Source: Harenicola maris (lineage in GTDB: Bacteria > Pseudomonadota > Alphaproteobacteria > Rhodobacterales > Rhodobacteraceae). From it: a stretch of 64,000 bases of DNA. Each line of letters begins with the position of its first letter. The first letter of the stretch is position 1. The translations under genes and the position numbers were made by a program. Below, piece after piece: positions 1-7,803 of this stretch. Where the stretch lies: assembly GCA_018524345.1 (NCBI GenBank), contig JADQAZ010000001.1, forward strand, positions 1-64,000, written 5' to 3'. The notes beneath the pieces were generated by a model. That model ran no database searches, was not told the origin of the DNA, and saw only the letters and a list, made by a program, of their open reading frames with translations.

Positions 1-1
1 G

Positions 2-79
2 GAGCAGGGCCTGCGCTTTGCGATCCGCGAAGGCGGCCGCACAGTCGGCGCCGGCGTGGTGTCCAAAATCAACGAGTAA
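2..79 (+). CDS. tuf: elongation factor Tu, C-terminal end (partial)
   Basis: Only the last 25 codons lie in the window. The frame entering from the left ends FAIREGGRTVGAGVV followed by SKINE and a TAA stop, which is the C-terminus of domain 3 of EF-Tu, the GTPase that delivers aminoacyl-tRNA to the ribosome. The position just ahead of rpsJ is the usual place for a tuf copy in proteobacterial str-S10 clusters. The start and the G domain lie outside the window. Confidence 0.93.
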   Translation, partial: EQGLRFAIREGGRTVGAGVVSKINE

Positions 80-130
80 ATCGCTCGGCAGGGGGTTCCC
101 TGCCAGCAACTCTCGCTGTAGAAGACCGGA

Positions 131-151
131 CGCGCCCTTAGGGGCGCGTTC
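131..151 (+). terminator. GC-rich hairpin after tuf
   Basis: A perfect 7-bp stem (CGCGCCC at 131-137 with GGGCGCG at 142-148, loop TTAG) is followed by a short T-rich stretch (TTCTT). It lies between the tuf stop and rpsJ. The T tract is weak, so it may only attenuate read-through into the S10 operon. Confidence 0.5.
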
Positions 152-235
152 TTCCGACTAACAGAGGTTCGACGTGGGCTGTGCAATTCCGCAGGGTCCA
201 CCTCTCAACTGATACTGCCTAGAAAGGCTGATCTG

Positions 236-550
236 ATGGCAATCCAAAGCCAAAACATCCGCATCCGGCTCAAGGCGTTTGACTACCGGGTACTGGACGC
301 CAGCACCCAGGAAATCGTCAATACGGCCAAGCGGACAGGCGCGCAGGTGCGCGGTCCTATCCCGCTTCCGAACAAGATCGAGAAATTCACCGTTTTGCGC
401 GGCCCACACGTTGACAAAAAGTCCCGTGACCAGTGGGAAATCCGCACGCACAAGCGTCTTCTCGACATCATTGATCCTACGCCGCAGACCGTGGACGCGC
501 TGATGAAGCTCGACCTCGCCGCTGGCGTGGACGTTCAGATTTCTGTTTAA
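236..550 (+). CDS. rpsJ: 30S ribosomal protein S10
   Basis: This 104-aa protein is the normal length for S10. It carries the family signature around [14 protein letters not shown] (residues 8-21) and the C-terminal half with [10 protein letters not shown]10 sits in the 30S head and, as NusE, also takes part in transcription antitermination. The ATG at 236 is the only start that gives the conserved N-terminus ([11 protein letters not shown]). It opens the S10 operon. rplC follows after 15 nt with a clear GGAGGG ribosome site directly behind the stop. Confidence 0.98.
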   Translation: MAIQSQNIRIRLKAFDYRVLDASTQEIVNTAKRTGAQVRGPIPLPNKIEKFTVLRGPHVDKKSRDQWEIRTHKRLLDIIDPTPQTVDALMKLDLAAGVDVQISV

Positions 551-565
551 GGAGGGCTCCGAGAT

Positions 566-1399
566 ATGTTGCGCTCTGGTGTAATTGCGAAAAAGGTCGG
601 CATGACCCGCCTTTTTCTGGAAGACGGCAAACAGGTTCCTGTGACGGTTCTGGCCCTTGACGGGTGTCAGGTCGTTGGTCAGCGGACCGCCGAAAAAGAT
701 GGTTATGTGGCTGTAACCCTCGGTGCGGGCGCTGCCCGGGCCAAGCGGACTGCGGCCCCGATGCGTGGTGTGTTCGCCGCGGCCAAGGTGGAGCCTAAGC
801 GCAAGCTTGCTGAGTTCCGCGTGGCTGAGGAAAACCTCATCAACGTAGGCGAGGAACTCTCCGCCGACCATTACTTTGCTGGCCAATTCGTTGATGTCTC
901 TGGCACATCGATCGGTAAGGGTTTTCAAGGTGCGATGAAGCGTCACAACTTCGGGGGCCTTCGCGCTTCCCACGGTGTGTCCATCTCCCACCGTTCGCAC
1001 GGCTCCACAGGCCAGTGTCAGGACCCCGGCAAAGTGTTCAAGGGCAAGAAAATGGCCGGTCACATGGGCGCAGCCCGTGTAACGACCCAAAACCTGCAGG
1101 TTGTTAAAACCGACGCAGGCCGTGGTCTGATCATGGTCAAAGGCGCTGTTCCCGGCTCCAAAGGTGGCTGGGTCACAATCAAGGATGCGGTTAAGAAGCC
1201 CTTCCCTGAAAACGCAATCCTGCCCGCAGGTCTGAAATCCGCAGCAGCCGCCGCTGCCGCCGCCGCCGAGGAAGCCGCAGCTGCTGAAGCCGCCGCCGCC
1301 GAAGCCGCAGCAGCAGAAGCCGCCGCCGCAGAAGAAGCCGCGATCCAAGCTGCTGAAGCCGATGCTCCAGCACCTGAGAAAAAGGAAGGTGACGAATGA
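566..1399 (+). CDS. rplC: 50S ribosomal protein L3 with long Ala/Glu tail
   Basis: This is L3, a primary 23S rRNA binder whose central loop reaches the peptidyl transferase centre. The core (residues 1 to about 220) holds the conserved loop [15 protein letters not shown] and [20 protein letters not shown]; the Gln in GQCQDP matches the one methylated by PrmB in E. coli. At 277 aa it is about 70 residues longer than E. coli L3. The extra part is a low-complexity helix-prone tail of alternating Ala-rich and Glu units (about residues 222-265) ending in [10 protein letters not shown]. The stop overlaps the rplD start (ATGA), so the two are translationally coupled. Confidence 0.97.
   Translation: MLRSGVIAKKVGMTRLFLEDGKQVPVTVLALDGCQVVGQRTAEKDGYVAVTLGAGAARAKRTAAPMRGVFAAAKVEPKRKLAEFRVAEENLINVGEELSADHYFAGQFVDVSGTSIGKGFQGAMKRHNFGGLRASHGVSISHRSHGSTGQCQDPGKVFKGKKMAGHMGAARVTTQNLQVVKTDAGRGLIMVKGAVPGSKGGWVTIKDAVKKPFPENAILPAGLKSAAAAAAAAAEEAAAAEAAAAEAAAAEAAAAEEAAIQAAEADAPAPEKKEGDE
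1240..1350 (+). repeat. low-complexity GCC/GCA/GAA codon repeat in rplC
   Basis: This stretch encodes the alanine/glutamate tail of L3 as near-tandem 15-nt units of the type EAAAA, repeated about four times with changing third bases. The core of L3 is complete upstream of it. Units of this sort can change number by slippage, so tail length may vary between strains. Confidence 0.7.
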
Positions 1400-2013
1400 A
1401 ACTCGACGTCATCAAACTAGACGGCGGCAAAGCCGGTAGCGTTGACCTGATCGAAGACATCTTCGGTCTGGAGCCACGCTCCGACATCCTGCACTCCGTT
1501 GTCCGCTGGCAGCGCAACAAAGCGCAGGCCGGTACGCACAAGGTGAAAACCCGCTCCGAGGTCAGCTACTCGACCAAGAAGATCTACCGTCAGAAAGGCA
1601 CCGGCGGCGCACGCCACGGCGCACGTTCTGCACCGATCTTCCGCAAGGGTGGTGTCTACAAGGGCCCAACGCCCCGCAGCCACGCCCACGACCTTCCCAA
1701 GAAGGTCCGCAAGCTGGGTCTCAAGCACGCCCTGTCCGCCAAAATGGCAACAGGCAGCCTTGTTGTGATCGACACTGCTGATGCAGACGGCAAGACAGCA
1801 ACGCTCGCGAAACTGGTCAAGAACCTTGGCTGGAAACGCGCGCTGGTGATCGACGGTGCCGAGGTGAACGAAGGTTTCGCCAAAGCCGCCGCCAACATCA
1901 CTGGTCTGGACGTTCTGCCCAGCATGGGTGCCAACGTATACGACATCCTGAAGCGCGATACCCTCGTGCTGACCAAAGCAGGTGTCGAAGCTCTGGAGGC
2001 TCGTTTGAAATGA
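1396..2013 (+). CDS. rplD: 50S ribosomal protein L4
   Basis: This 205-aa protein matches L4 in length and layout. It has a globular domain interrupted by the long basic loop (about residues 40-95, including [14 protein letters not shown] and [17 protein letters not shown]) that lines the exit tunnel. In E. coli L4 also represses the S10 operon; whether it does here cannot be judged. The start overlaps rplC by 4 nt and the stop overlaps rplW by 4 nt, giving a tightly coupled rplC-rplD-rplW block. Confidence 0.98.
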   Translation: MKLDVIKLDGGKAGSVDLIEDIFGLEPRSDILHSVVRWQRNKAQAGTHKVKTRSEVSYSTKKIYRQKGTGGARHGARSAPIFRKGGVYKGPTPRSHAHDLPKKVRKLGLKHALSAKMATGSLVVIDTADADGKTATLAKLVKNLGWKRALVIDGAEVNEGFAKAAANITGLDVLPSMGANVYDILKRDTLVLTKAGVEALEARLK

Positions 2014-2306
2014 GTGTGAAAGCAGAACTATACGACGTCGTGCGCAAGCCGATCATCACCGAAAAGGCCACAATGGCGTCCGAGAATGGCGCAGTTGTCT
2101 TTGAGGTCGCGATCGACGCCAACAAACCCCAGATCAAAGAGGCGGTTGAAACCCTCTTTGGTGTGAAAGTGAAGGCCGTGAACACGACCATCACCAAGGG
2201 TAAGGTAAAGCGTTTCCGTGGCCAGCCCGGCAAACGCCGCGACGTGAAAAAAGCCTATGTGACCCTCGAAGAGGGCAACACAATCGACGTATCGACAGGC
2301 CTCTAA
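2010..2306 (+). CDS. rplW: 50S ribosomal protein L23
   Basis: This 98-aa protein is L23. It has the N-terminal motif [13 protein letters not shown] (residues 8-20) and the basic C-terminal half with [25 protein letters not shown]23 sits at the tunnel exit and docks trigger factor and SRP. The ATG overlaps the rplD stop. Instead of running straight into rplB as in most S10 operons, it is followed 21 nt later by a strong intrinsic terminator and a gap of nearly 800 bp. Confidence 0.98.
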   Translation: MSVKAELYDVVRKPIITEKATMASENGAVVFEVAIDANKPQIKEAVETLFGVKVKAVNTTITKGKVKRFRGQPGKRRDVKKAYVTLEEGNTIDVSTGL

Positions 2307-2327
2307 GGTCCGTCACATGTCCTAGGA

Positions 2328-2357
2328 AAAGGCCCTCGCATCCGCGGGGGCCTTTTT
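2328..2357 (+). terminator. intrinsic terminator between rplW and rplB
   Basis: A 12-bp stem (2328-2339 with 2344-2355; loop ATCC; one G-T pair) ends in a run of five T. It starts 21 nt behind the rplW stop. It should end or strongly attenuate transcripts of rpsJ-rplC-rplD-rplW, which splits the S10 operon. Confidence 0.88.
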
Positions 2358-2447
2358 CGTTGGGCAGTGGGGCAGGGGCCCCCGGGTTGCTTTCCTCCCG
2401 CCAGAGCGCTTGACTGCCCCTCTAAAGCCCCAAGCGGATACCCCCAT

Positions 2448-2858
2448 ATGGGTGACCCGGACTCCCTGAAGGCCCTCGGCCAGCTGCAAAGCGAAAGCCT
2501 AGAGGCCCTCCGCCAATTCAACGGTGTGCTGTGGAAAGAGGTGTTCGGGGAATTCCATGCCCATTACGGCGAAATGCCGATCTAGGTGCTGCTCTACAAA
2601 AACAGCGACCTGCACAAATGCCACGCCGCCGCCGTCCAAACCCTCTCCCCCTATTTCGACAGAATCGCCCCCGTCCATTTCACCCTGTCCTATACGATCA
2701 CAACGCCGGAGCATGAGATCACCCTCGATACCTTCATGGCCCATGGGGAGATCACCCAGGCCCTTGGCGCGGCCTCCCTCGGCGCCGCCCCCGATGTCTC
2801 TGCCCGCCCCAAAGAGGGGCTTTTCGCGGGCCTCATCTCCGGCCCAGCCCCGCAATAG
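2448..2858 (+). pseudogene. small unknown gene interrupted by an in-frame amber codon
   Basis: One reading frame starts at ATG 2448 (MGDPDSLKALGQLQSESLEA), runs to EMPI, meets TAG at 2583-2585, and continues in the same frame as VLLYKNSDLHKCHAAAVQ to a TAA-like end at TAG 2856-2858. Without the inner stop it would be a protein of about 135 aa. The halves read naturally into each other and the spacing needs no frameshift, so this is one gene with a single nonsense change. The stop lies in a CTAGG context, as expected if a CAG (Gln) codon in CCAGG lost its C. I do not recognise the family. It sits between two halves of the S10 operon, where no gene is normally found in model proteobacteria. Confidence 0.6.
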
Positions 2859-2901
2859 GGCCCCCGCCCAAGAATACCCCTTATTTCCCGCCCCATAGCG
2901 C

Positions 2902-2930
2902 TTGACCCGCTACGCAACCTTTCATACAAG
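2902..2930 (+). promoter_or_regulatory. candidate sigma-70 promoter for rplB-rplP
   Basis: TTGACC at 2902-2907 and TACAAG at 2925-2930 are separated by 17 nt. The -35 is preceded by AGCGC, and the same 10-mer AGCGCTTGAC also occurs at 2404-2413 ahead of the broken gene. The site lies about 160 nt upstream of rplB, after the terminator, and would be the simplest way to express the second half of the S10 operon. Confidence 0.5.
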
Positions 2931-2937
2931 CGCCCAT

Positions 2938-2972
2938 CAGCAGTGGCCCCGGATTCGTCCGGGGCTTTGCTG
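2938..2972 (+). promoter_or_regulatory. long hairpin in the rplB leader
   Basis: An inner 8-bp stem GCCCCGGA/TCCGGGGC capped by TTCG (2946-2965) is extended by CAGCA/TGCTG (2938-2942 with 2968-2972). It would form within the transcript from the promoter at 2902. The following sequence has only scattered T residues, so this looks more like a leader structure or attenuator than a full terminator. Confidence 0.5.
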
Positions 2973-2990
2973 TTGTTCGTATGAACACCA

Positions 2991-3039
2991 AGCCGGGGAC
3001 CTTCGGGGCCCTACAAAGCCGGGGACCTTCGGGGCCCTA
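2991..3039 (+). repeat. 23-bp tandem direct repeat upstream of rplB
   Basis: Two identical 23-bp copies lie at 2991-3013 and 3017-3039, separated by 3 bp (26-bp period). Each copy begins AGCCGGGGACC and ends GGGGCCCTA. They lie 50 bp ahead of the rplB start inside the leader. Perfect identity points to a recent duplication or to selection on both copies. Confidence 0.85.
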
Positions 3040-3088
3040 AACATCGGCGGGGCACAAGCCGCGCCATTAAATACGGAAGACAGAAAGC

Positions 3089-3931
3089 ATGGCACTAAAG
3101 TCGTATAAGCCGACGACGCCAGGCCAGCGTGGGCTGGTTCTGATCGACCGCTCTGAGTTGTGGAAGGGCCGCCCAGTTAAGGCCCTGACCGAGGGTCTGA
3201 CAAAGTCAGGCGGTCGGAACAACACCGGACGGATTACAATGCGTCGCCGTGGTGGGGGTGCAAAGCGCCTTTATCGCGTCGTAGATTTCAAGCGTAACAA
3301 ATTCGATGTTGCGGCCACCGTCGAGCGGATCGAATATGACCCGAACCGCACCGCCTTTATCGCCCTCGTGCGGTATGAGGATGGCGAGCAGGCCTACATC
3401 ATCGCCCCTCAACGTCTCGCCGTTGGCGACACCGTTGTAGCCGGCGAAAAAACCGACGTGAAACCAGGCAACGCAATGCGTTTCTCTGGCATGCCCATCG
3501 GCACGATCATCCACAACATCGAGATGAAGCCAGGCAAAGGCGGCCAGATCGCCCGTGCTGCTGGCACATATGCTCAGTTCGTGGGTCGTGACGGCGGCTA
3601 CGCCCAGATCCGCCTGTCCTCCGGCGAACTGCGCTTGGTGCGTCAGGAATGCATGGCCACCGTTGGTGCCGTGTCCAACCCTGACAACTCCAACCAGAAC
3701 TTCGGTAAAGCGGGCCGCAACCGTCACAAGGGCATCCGCCCCTCTGTTCGCGGTGTGGTTATGAACCCCGTCGATCACCCGCATGGTGGTGGTGAGGGTC
3801 GTACATCCGGTGGTCGTCACCCAGTGACACCATGGGGCAAGCCGACCAAGGGTTATCGCACTCGGAACAAAAACAAAGCGTCCAGCAAGCTTATCATCCG
3901 CTCGCGTCACGCCAAGAAGAAGGGGCGCTGA
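3089..3931 (+). CDS. rplB: 50S ribosomal protein L2
   Basis: This 280-aa protein is full-length L2, needed for subunit association and peptidyl transferase activity. The C-terminal signature [16 protein letters not shown] carries the conserved histidine close to the active centre. The N-terminus [15 protein letters not shown] fixes the start at 3089. rpsS starts 3 nt after the stop region, so rplB opens a tight block rplB-rpsS-rplV-rpsC-rplP. Unusually, it is separated from rplW by a terminator, a dead gene, a promoter and repeats. Confidence 0.98.
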   Translation: MALKSYKPTTPGQRGLVLIDRSELWKGRPVKALTEGLTKSGGRNNTGRITMRRRGGGAKRLYRVVDFKRNKFDVAATVERIEYDPNRTAFIALVRYEDGEQAYIIAPQRLAVGDTVVAGEKTDVKPGNAMRFSGMPIGTIIHNIEMKPGKGGQIARAAGTYAQFVGRDGGYAQIRLSSGELRLVRQECMATVGAVSNPDNSNQNFGKAGRNRHKGIRPSVRGVVMNPVDHPHGGGEGRTSGGRHPVTPWGKPTKGYRTRNKNKASSKLIIRSRHAKKKGR

Positions 3932-3934
3932 TAG

Positions 3935-4213
3935 ATGTCGCGTTCTGTATGGAAAGGGCCCTTCGTTGACGCCTATGTGCTCAAGAAGGCCGAAAAAACC
4001 CGCGAGAGCGGCCGCAACGAGGTCATCAAGATCTGGTCGCGTCGTTCCACGATCCTGCCCCAGTTTGTGGGCCTCACTTTCGGTGTCTACAACGGCCGCA
4101 AACACGTGCCCGTTAACGTCACCGAAGAGATGATCGGTCAGAAATTCGGGGAATATTCCCCGACGCGTACCTACTACGGTCACGCCGCTGACAAAAAATC
4201 GAAGAGGAAATAA
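3935..4213 (+). CDS. rpsS: 30S ribosomal protein S19
   Basis: This 92-aa protein is S19 of the 30S head, which contacts S13 and the A-site tRNA region. It begins [16 protein letters not shown] and carries the conserved [16 protein letters not shown] and YNGRKHVPV segments. It starts 3 nt after rplB and ends 3 nt before rplV, typical of co-translation. Confidence 0.98.
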   Translation: MSRSVWKGPFVDAYVLKKAEKTRESGRNEVIKIWSRRSTILPQFVGLTFGVYNGRKHVPVNVTEEMIGQKFGEYSPTRTYYGHAADKKSKRK

Positions 4214-4216
4214 GCC

Positions 4217-4609
4217 ATGGGTAAGGAAAAGAACCCCCGCCGCGTGGCCGAGAACGAAGCAATGGCAAAGTCCAAAATGCTCCGTACAAGCCCTCAAAAG
4301 CTTAACTTGGTTGCCCAGTTGATCCGCGGCAAGAAAGTCGACAAGGCGCTCGCCGACCTGACTTTCTCCAAAAAGCGTATCTCTGACGACGTGAAAAAAT
4401 GTCTGCAGTCGGCCATCGCCAATGCGGAAAACAATCACAACCTCGACGTTGACGAGCTGATCGTCGCCGAAGCCTATGTCGGTAAAAACCTGACCATGAA
4501 ACGCGGTCGCCCGCGCGCCCGTGGCCGGTTCGGCAAGATCGTCAAGCCGTTCGCGGAACTGACAATCAAAGTGCGTCAGGTAGAAGCAGTTTCCGGGGAG
4601 CAAGCCTAA
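4217..4609 (+). CDS. rplV: 50S ribosomal protein L22
   Basis: This is L22, 130 aa, which lines the exit tunnel with a beta hairpin (about residues 95-115, [15 protein letters not shown]). The ATG at 4217 sits 3 nt after rpsS. A second ATG at 4262 ([12 protein letters not shown]) would give a length nearer E. coli L22, but the first start fits the operon spacing and adds the lysine/arginine-rich leader [15 protein letters not shown]. The last base of the stop is the first base of the rpsC ATG. Confidence 0.96.
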   Translation: MGKEKNPRRVAENEAMAKSKMLRTSPQKLNLVAQLIRGKKVDKALADLTFSKKRISDDVKKCLQSAIANAENNHNLDVDELIVAEAYVGKNLTMKRGRPRARGRFGKIVKPFAELTIKVRQVEAVSGEQA

Positions 4610-5328
4610 TGGGACATAAAGTCAATCCGATCGGCATGCGCCTTCAGGTCAACCGCACCTGGGACAGCCGCTGGTATGCCGACACCAAAGACTACGGCGA
4701 TCTGCTGCACGAAGACATCGCGATCCGCGATTTCATCAACACAGAGTGCAAGCAGGCCGGCGTCAGCCGTGTGATCATCGAGCGTCCGCACAAAAAGTGC
4801 CGCGTGACCGTTCACACTGCACGCCCCGGCGTGATCATTGGCAAGAAAGGCGCAGACATCGAAACCCTGCGCAAAAAGCTGGCCAATATCACCGACAGCG
4901 AACTGCACCTCAACATCGTTGAAGTGCGCAAACCAGAACTGGACGCCGCCCTCGTCGCCGAGAGCATCGCACAGCAGCTGGAGCGCCGTGTGTCCTTCCG
5001 CCGTGCCATGAAACGCTCGGTTCAGAACGCGATGCGTATGGGTGCCCTCGGCATCCGCGTGAACGTTGCTGGCCGTCTTGGCGGCGCGGAAATCGCCCGG
5101 ACAGAATGGTATCGCGAAGGCCGTGTGCCCCTGCACACTCTGCGCGCTGACATCGACTACGCCCACGCCGAAGGCATGACGCCTTACGGTATCATTGGGA
5201 TCAAGGTCTGGATCTTCAAAGGCGAGATCATGGAGCACGATCCAGCTGCACGCGACCGCAAAGCTGCCGAAATGCAAGAGGGCCCAGCCCCACGCGGTGC
5301 CGGCGGCGGCAACCGTCGCGATCGCTAA
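4609..5328 (+). CDS. rpsC: 30S ribosomal protein S3
   Basis: S3, 239 aa, forms part of the mRNA entry tunnel. An N-terminal KH domain shows the [18 protein letters not shown] helix-loop (about residues 72-89), followed by the C-terminal domain with [19 protein letters not shown]. The C-tail [11 protein letters not shown] is short and basic. It overlaps rplV by one base and is followed 13 nt later by rplP. Confidence 0.98.
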   Translation: MGHKVNPIGMRLQVNRTWDSRWYADTKDYGDLLHEDIAIRDFINTECKQAGVSRVIIERPHKKCRVTVHTARPGVIIGKKGADIETLRKKLANITDSELHLNIVEVRKPELDAALVAESIAQQLERRVSFRRAMKRSVQNAMRMGALGIRVNVAGRLGGAEIARTEWYREGRVPLHTLRADIDYAHAEGMTPYGIIGIKVWIFKGEIMEHDPAARDRKAAEMQEGPAPRGAGGGNRRDR

Positions 5329-5341
5329 GGAGTAGAAGAAC

Positions 5342-5755
5342 ATGCTACAGCCAAAGCGCACAAAATTCCGCAAAATGCACAAAGGTCGCATTCGCGGGGA
5401 TGCAAAGGGTGGATCCACCCTCAACTTCGGGACATTCGGTCTGAAGGCTCTTGAGCCTGAGCGCGTCACAGCGCGTCAGATCGAAGCCGCCCGTCGTGCC
5501 ATGACACGTCACATGAAGCGTCAAGGCCGCGTCTGGATCCGTATTTTCCCTGACACACCCGTTACCTCCAAGCCCGTCGAAGTTCGTATGGGTAAAGGTA
5601 AAGGTTCCGTGGACTTTTGGGCATGCAAGGTCAAACCTGGCCGCGTTATGTTCGAAATCGACGGCGTCGATGAAGACACAGCCCGCGAGGCCCTGCGCCT
5701 CGCCGCGATGAAACTGCCGGTCAAAACCCGCACAGTCATCCGCGAAGATTGGTAA
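5342..5755 (+). CDS. rplP: 50S ribosomal protein L16
   Basis: L16, 137 aa, binds near the A-site and is needed late in 50S assembly. The signature [12 protein letters not shown] at the N-terminus and [14 protein letters not shown] near residues 80-93 are present. Arg82 lines up with Arg81 of E. coli L16, the residue hydroxylated by the oxygenase YcfD/RoxA. rpmC, normally adjacent, is about 1.2 kb away. A perfect hairpin starts 2 nt after the stop, and a terminator follows. Confidence 0.98.
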   Translation: MLQPKRTKFRKMHKGRIRGDAKGGSTLNFGTFGLKALEPERVTARQIEAARRAMTRHMKRQGRVWIRIFPDTPVTSKPVEVRMGKGKGSVDFWACKVKPGRVMFEIDGVDEDTAREALRLAAMKLPVKTRTVIREDW

Positions 5756-5756
5756 A

Positions 5757-5776
5757 CCTCGCGCTTTAGCGCGAGG
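5757..5776 (+). other. perfect hairpin directly after rplP
   Basis: An 8-bp perfect stem (CCTCGCGC at 5757-5764 with GCGCGAGG at 5769-5776, loop TTTA) begins one base after the rplP stop. No T run follows, so it is more likely a 3'-end stabiliser or processing site than a terminator. Confidence 0.6.
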
Positions 5777-5832
5777 CAGAGGCGGCAGGTGATCTTTCCG
5801 AAAGGAAAAATCGCCGAGAGCCCCAGCCATCA

Positions 5833-5866
5833 AAAAGCCCCCGCCGAGAAATCAGCGGGGGCTTTT
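5833..5866. terminator. bidirectional intrinsic terminator after rplP
   Basis: A 12-bp stem (AAAAGCCCCCGC at 5833-5844 with GCGGGGGCTTTT at 5855-5866) has A residues on the 5' side and T residues on the 3' side. It can therefore stop rplB-rplP transcripts and those of the convergent oxygenase gene. It marks a second break in the ribosomal cluster. Confidence 0.88.
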
Positions 5867-5877
5867 CCGTTATCCCC

Positions 5878-5951
5878 GAATTTTAGGATAAAATTCGCAA
5901 CCCGCCCCGCGCGGACCGGATAAGAATTTTCTCCGAAAATTCTCGGTCCGC
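5878..5951. repeat. nested inverted repeats in the rplP-oxygenase gap
   Basis: GAATTTT/AAAATTC pair at 5878-5896. A two-layer structure follows: GCGGACCG (5911-5918) pairs with CGGTCCGC (5944-5951), enclosing AGAATTTT (5923-5930) paired with AAAATTCT (5936-5943). The AT-rich inner and GC-rich outer arms give a long cruciform-like element between convergent genes. It may be a dispersed intergenic repeat; only a genome scan could tell. Confidence 0.6.
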
Positions 5952-6047
5952 CTAGGCGCAGCAGTTGCGTTCAAGGGCGCCCGGCCACCGGCTGGTCTAT
6001 ATGTCGAGCTTGGCCCCGATGCCCCGGGGCTCCGCCCGTTCGCGGCT

Positions 6048-6088
6048 CAAACTGTCCCCCGGACAGTTTGCCGGCCCAAGGGGGCCGG
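6048..6088. repeat. two adjacent hairpins at the 3' end of the oxygenase gene
   Basis: CAAACTGTCC (6048-6057) and GGACAGTTTG (6061-6070) form a perfect 10-bp stem with a 3-base loop. Directly behind it CCGGCCC (6071-6077) pairs with GGGCCGG (6082-6088). They lie 9-49 nt beyond the stop of the minus-strand oxygenase gene and could end or protect its transcript, although no T run is present. Confidence 0.55.
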
Positions 6089-6096
6089 ACCGCCGC

Positions 6097-6726
6097 TCAC
6101 CCCCACGAATAATTAAACGACACCGACACCCGCTCTTCTTCGGCCATGTTCATCGGCACCTCGTGCCGCACAAAGCTCTCCCAGAGCAGAACATCCCCGA
6201 CAGAGGGCGCCACATACACAAAGGGCCGCAGCCCTTCTGGCGCGTCCTTCACCCGCCCCGGGGCGGCCATCATCATCGGCAGACGCGGGTCCTCGAACTT
6301 GATGGCAGAGGCGCCCTCGGGCATGGCCACATAGGTCGTCCCTGAAATCACCGAATGGGGATGGATATGGCCGGTGTGGATGCCGCCCTCGGGCAGGATG
6401 TTGATCCAGATATCCTCAAGCTTCAGGGCCTTGCCGTCCAGATCATAGCCCGCATCCTCGGCAAAGGCCGCCACATGCTTGTCCAGCGCCGCCACCACAT
6501 CCTTAAAGATCGGAAACCGCCAGGGCAGGTCCGTCAAGGAGGCATAGGAGGTGTATCCGGCAAAGTCGTTCGCCTCGCACCAATCCTGCCCCGCCTCGTC
6601 ATCCTCGGCGATGGCAATACAGGAGCGCTCCAGTTCAACAGGGTCAATCGCCCCGTGATCGTTCAGGGCGGCGCGGTATAAGCGGGTCACAAACAGTGAG
6701 GAAATATCAGCCATACCCATGGTCAT
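6097..6726 (-). CDS. 2OG-Fe(II) oxygenase-like protein inside the ribosomal cluster
   Basis: This 209-aa protein has the pattern of the TIGR02466-type putative 2-oxoglutarate/Fe(II) oxygenases. It has a [17 protein letters not shown] core (His120, His122, His124), then [24 protein letters not shown] (His188) and [10 protein letters not shown] (Arg199). Metal and 2-oxoglutarate ligands are inferred from this order, not proven. It lies antisense to the ribosomal genes, convergent with rplP (341 nt between stops) and divergent from rpmC. An ATG at codon 5 (MADISS) is an alternative start. The substrate is unknown; a role on a ribosomal protein is a guess from position. Confidence 0.8.
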   Translation of the reverse strand: MTMGMADISSLFVTRLYRAALNDHGAIDPVELERSCIAIAEDDEAGQDWCEANDFAGYTSYASLTDLPWRFPIFKDVVAALDKHVAAFAEDAGYDLDGKALKLEDIWINILPEGGIHTGHIHPHSVISGTTYVAMPEGASAIKFEDPRLPMMMAAPGRVKDAPEGLRPFVYVAPSVGDVLLWESFVRHEVPMNMAEEERVSVSFNYSWG

Positions 6727-6815
6727 AATCCACCGCTGCGCCTAAGGGTAGGGGGCTTGTTGCGCCCTTATTTCACTGGCCTGCGCCCATATCTGGCGAA
6801 TCCCGCTGAAAAGGG

Positions 6816-6844
6816 TTGCCATAACGGGCCAGACCCCCTAAACG
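6816..6844 (+). promoter_or_regulatory. candidate promoter for rpmC-rpmD
   Basis: TTGCCA at 6816-6821 and TAAACG at 6839-6844 are 17 nt apart, in the 198-bp divergent gap between the oxygenase gene and rpmC. Because a terminator and an antisense gene lie upstream, a promoter is expected here. The -10 match is weak, so the exact site is uncertain. Confidence 0.3.
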
Positions 6845-6924
6845 GACGCTTCATCATGAACTCCACTGGAATCAGGGTGACCCTTTTGGGGGGCCTACCA
6901 GTGATGTTGAAAGGAAAAGACGCA

Positions 6925-7134
6925 ATGTCCGCACAGGAACTTCGCGATAAGACACCTGATCAGCTGCGCGAGCAACTGACAGACCTGAAAAAAGAATCCT
7001 TCAACCTGCGCTTCCAGCAGGCCACAGGGGCCATCGAAAACACTGCCCGTATGCGCGTTGTGCGCCGTGAAGCGGCCCGTGTGAAAACCATTCTGAACGA
7101 AAAAGCAGCACTCGCTGCAAAAGCGGAGGCTTAA
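6925..7134 (+). CDS. rpmC: 50S ribosomal protein L29
   Basis: L29, 69 aa, begins [18 protein letters not shown] and has the conserved [14 protein letters not shown] and [15 protein letters not shown] helices. Longer in-frame starts exist upstream, but ATG 6925 has an AAAGGAAAAG ribosome site and gives the family length. rpsQ follows after 4 nt. L29 sits near the tunnel exit beside L23. It opens the spc-type block after the oxygenase insertion. Confidence 0.96.
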   Translation: MSAQELRDKTPDQLREQLTDLKKESFNLRFQQATGAIENTARMRVVRREAARVKTILNEKAALAAKAEA

Positions 7135-7138
7135 GAGT

Positions 7139-7369
7139 ATGCCCAAACGTATCCTCACCGGCACCGTCACAAGCGACCAGAACGAGCAGACAGTGACTGT
7201 CTCTGTTGAGCGCCGCTTTACACATCCGGTTCTGAAAAAGACGATCCGGAAGTCCAAGAAATACCGTGCCCATGACGAGAACAACACCTTCAAGACAGGT
7301 GACATGGTCCGTATTCAGGAATGCCCACCGCGTTCCAAAACCAAACGCTGGGAGGTGATTGCCTCCTAA
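7139..7369 (+). CDS. rpsQ: 30S ribosomal protein S17
   Basis: S17, 76 aa, is a primary 16S rRNA binder with an OB fold. The start [19 protein letters not shown] and the motif [24 protein letters not shown] are diagnostic. The end [13 protein letters not shown] matches the family. It lies 4 nt after rpmC and 64 nt before rplN. Confidence 0.98.
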   Translation: MPKRILTGTVTSDQNEQTVTVSVERRFTHPVLKKTIRKSKKYRAHDENNTFKTGDMVRIQECPPRSKTKRWEVIAS

Positions 7370-7433
7370 GGCAGTCACACCCGGTTAGATCGAAACCCTG
7401 GGACACAGTTCCTAAAGGTCGGGAGAAACCTAA

Positions 7434-7802
7434 ATGATCCAGATGCAGACCAACCTGGATGTAGCTGACAACAGCGGCGCGCGCCGTGTTCAGTGCATCA
7501 AGGTTCTGGGCGGTTCCAAACGCAAATATGCCTCCGTGGGCGACGTCATCGTGGTGTCGGTCAAAGAGGCTATTCCGCGTGGCCGCGTTAAAAAAGGCGA
7601 CGTTCGCAAGGCCGTCGTTGTGCGCACAGCAAAAGAAGTGCGCCGTGAAGATGGCACAGCCATCCGCTTTGACGGCAATGCTGCCGTTATTCTCGGGAAC
7701 AACGGCGAGCCCGTTGGCACCCGTATCTTTGGCCCAGTCGTTCGCGAGCTGCGCGCAAAGAACTTCATGAAAATCATCTCGCTCGCTCCGGAGGTTCTGT
7801 AA
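7434..7802 (+). CDS. rplN: 50S ribosomal protein L14
   Basis: L14, 122 aa, is at the subunit interface and is the docking site for the silencing factor RsfS. The start [19 protein letters not shown] and the segment [17 protein letters not shown] are family signatures. A GGAGAAACC ribosome site precedes the ATG. rplX follows after one base. Confidence 0.98.
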   Translation: MIQMQTNLDVADNSGARRVQCIKVLGGSKRKYASVGDVIVVSVKEAIPRGRVKKGDVRKAVVVRTAKEVRREDGTAIRFDGNAAVILGNNGEPVGTRIFGPVVRELRAKNFMKIISLAPEVL

Positions 7803-7803
7803 C

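Noticed and set aside
158-1348. Long open frame on the minus strand across rpsJ-rplC
   Set aside because: It mirrors GC-rich coding of real ribosomal genes on the other strand, has Gly/Cys-rich nonsense composition and no family match.
3206-4603. Long minus-strand frame across rplB-rpsS-rplV
   Set aside because: Shadow of ribosomal genes; no start signal and no recognisable domain.
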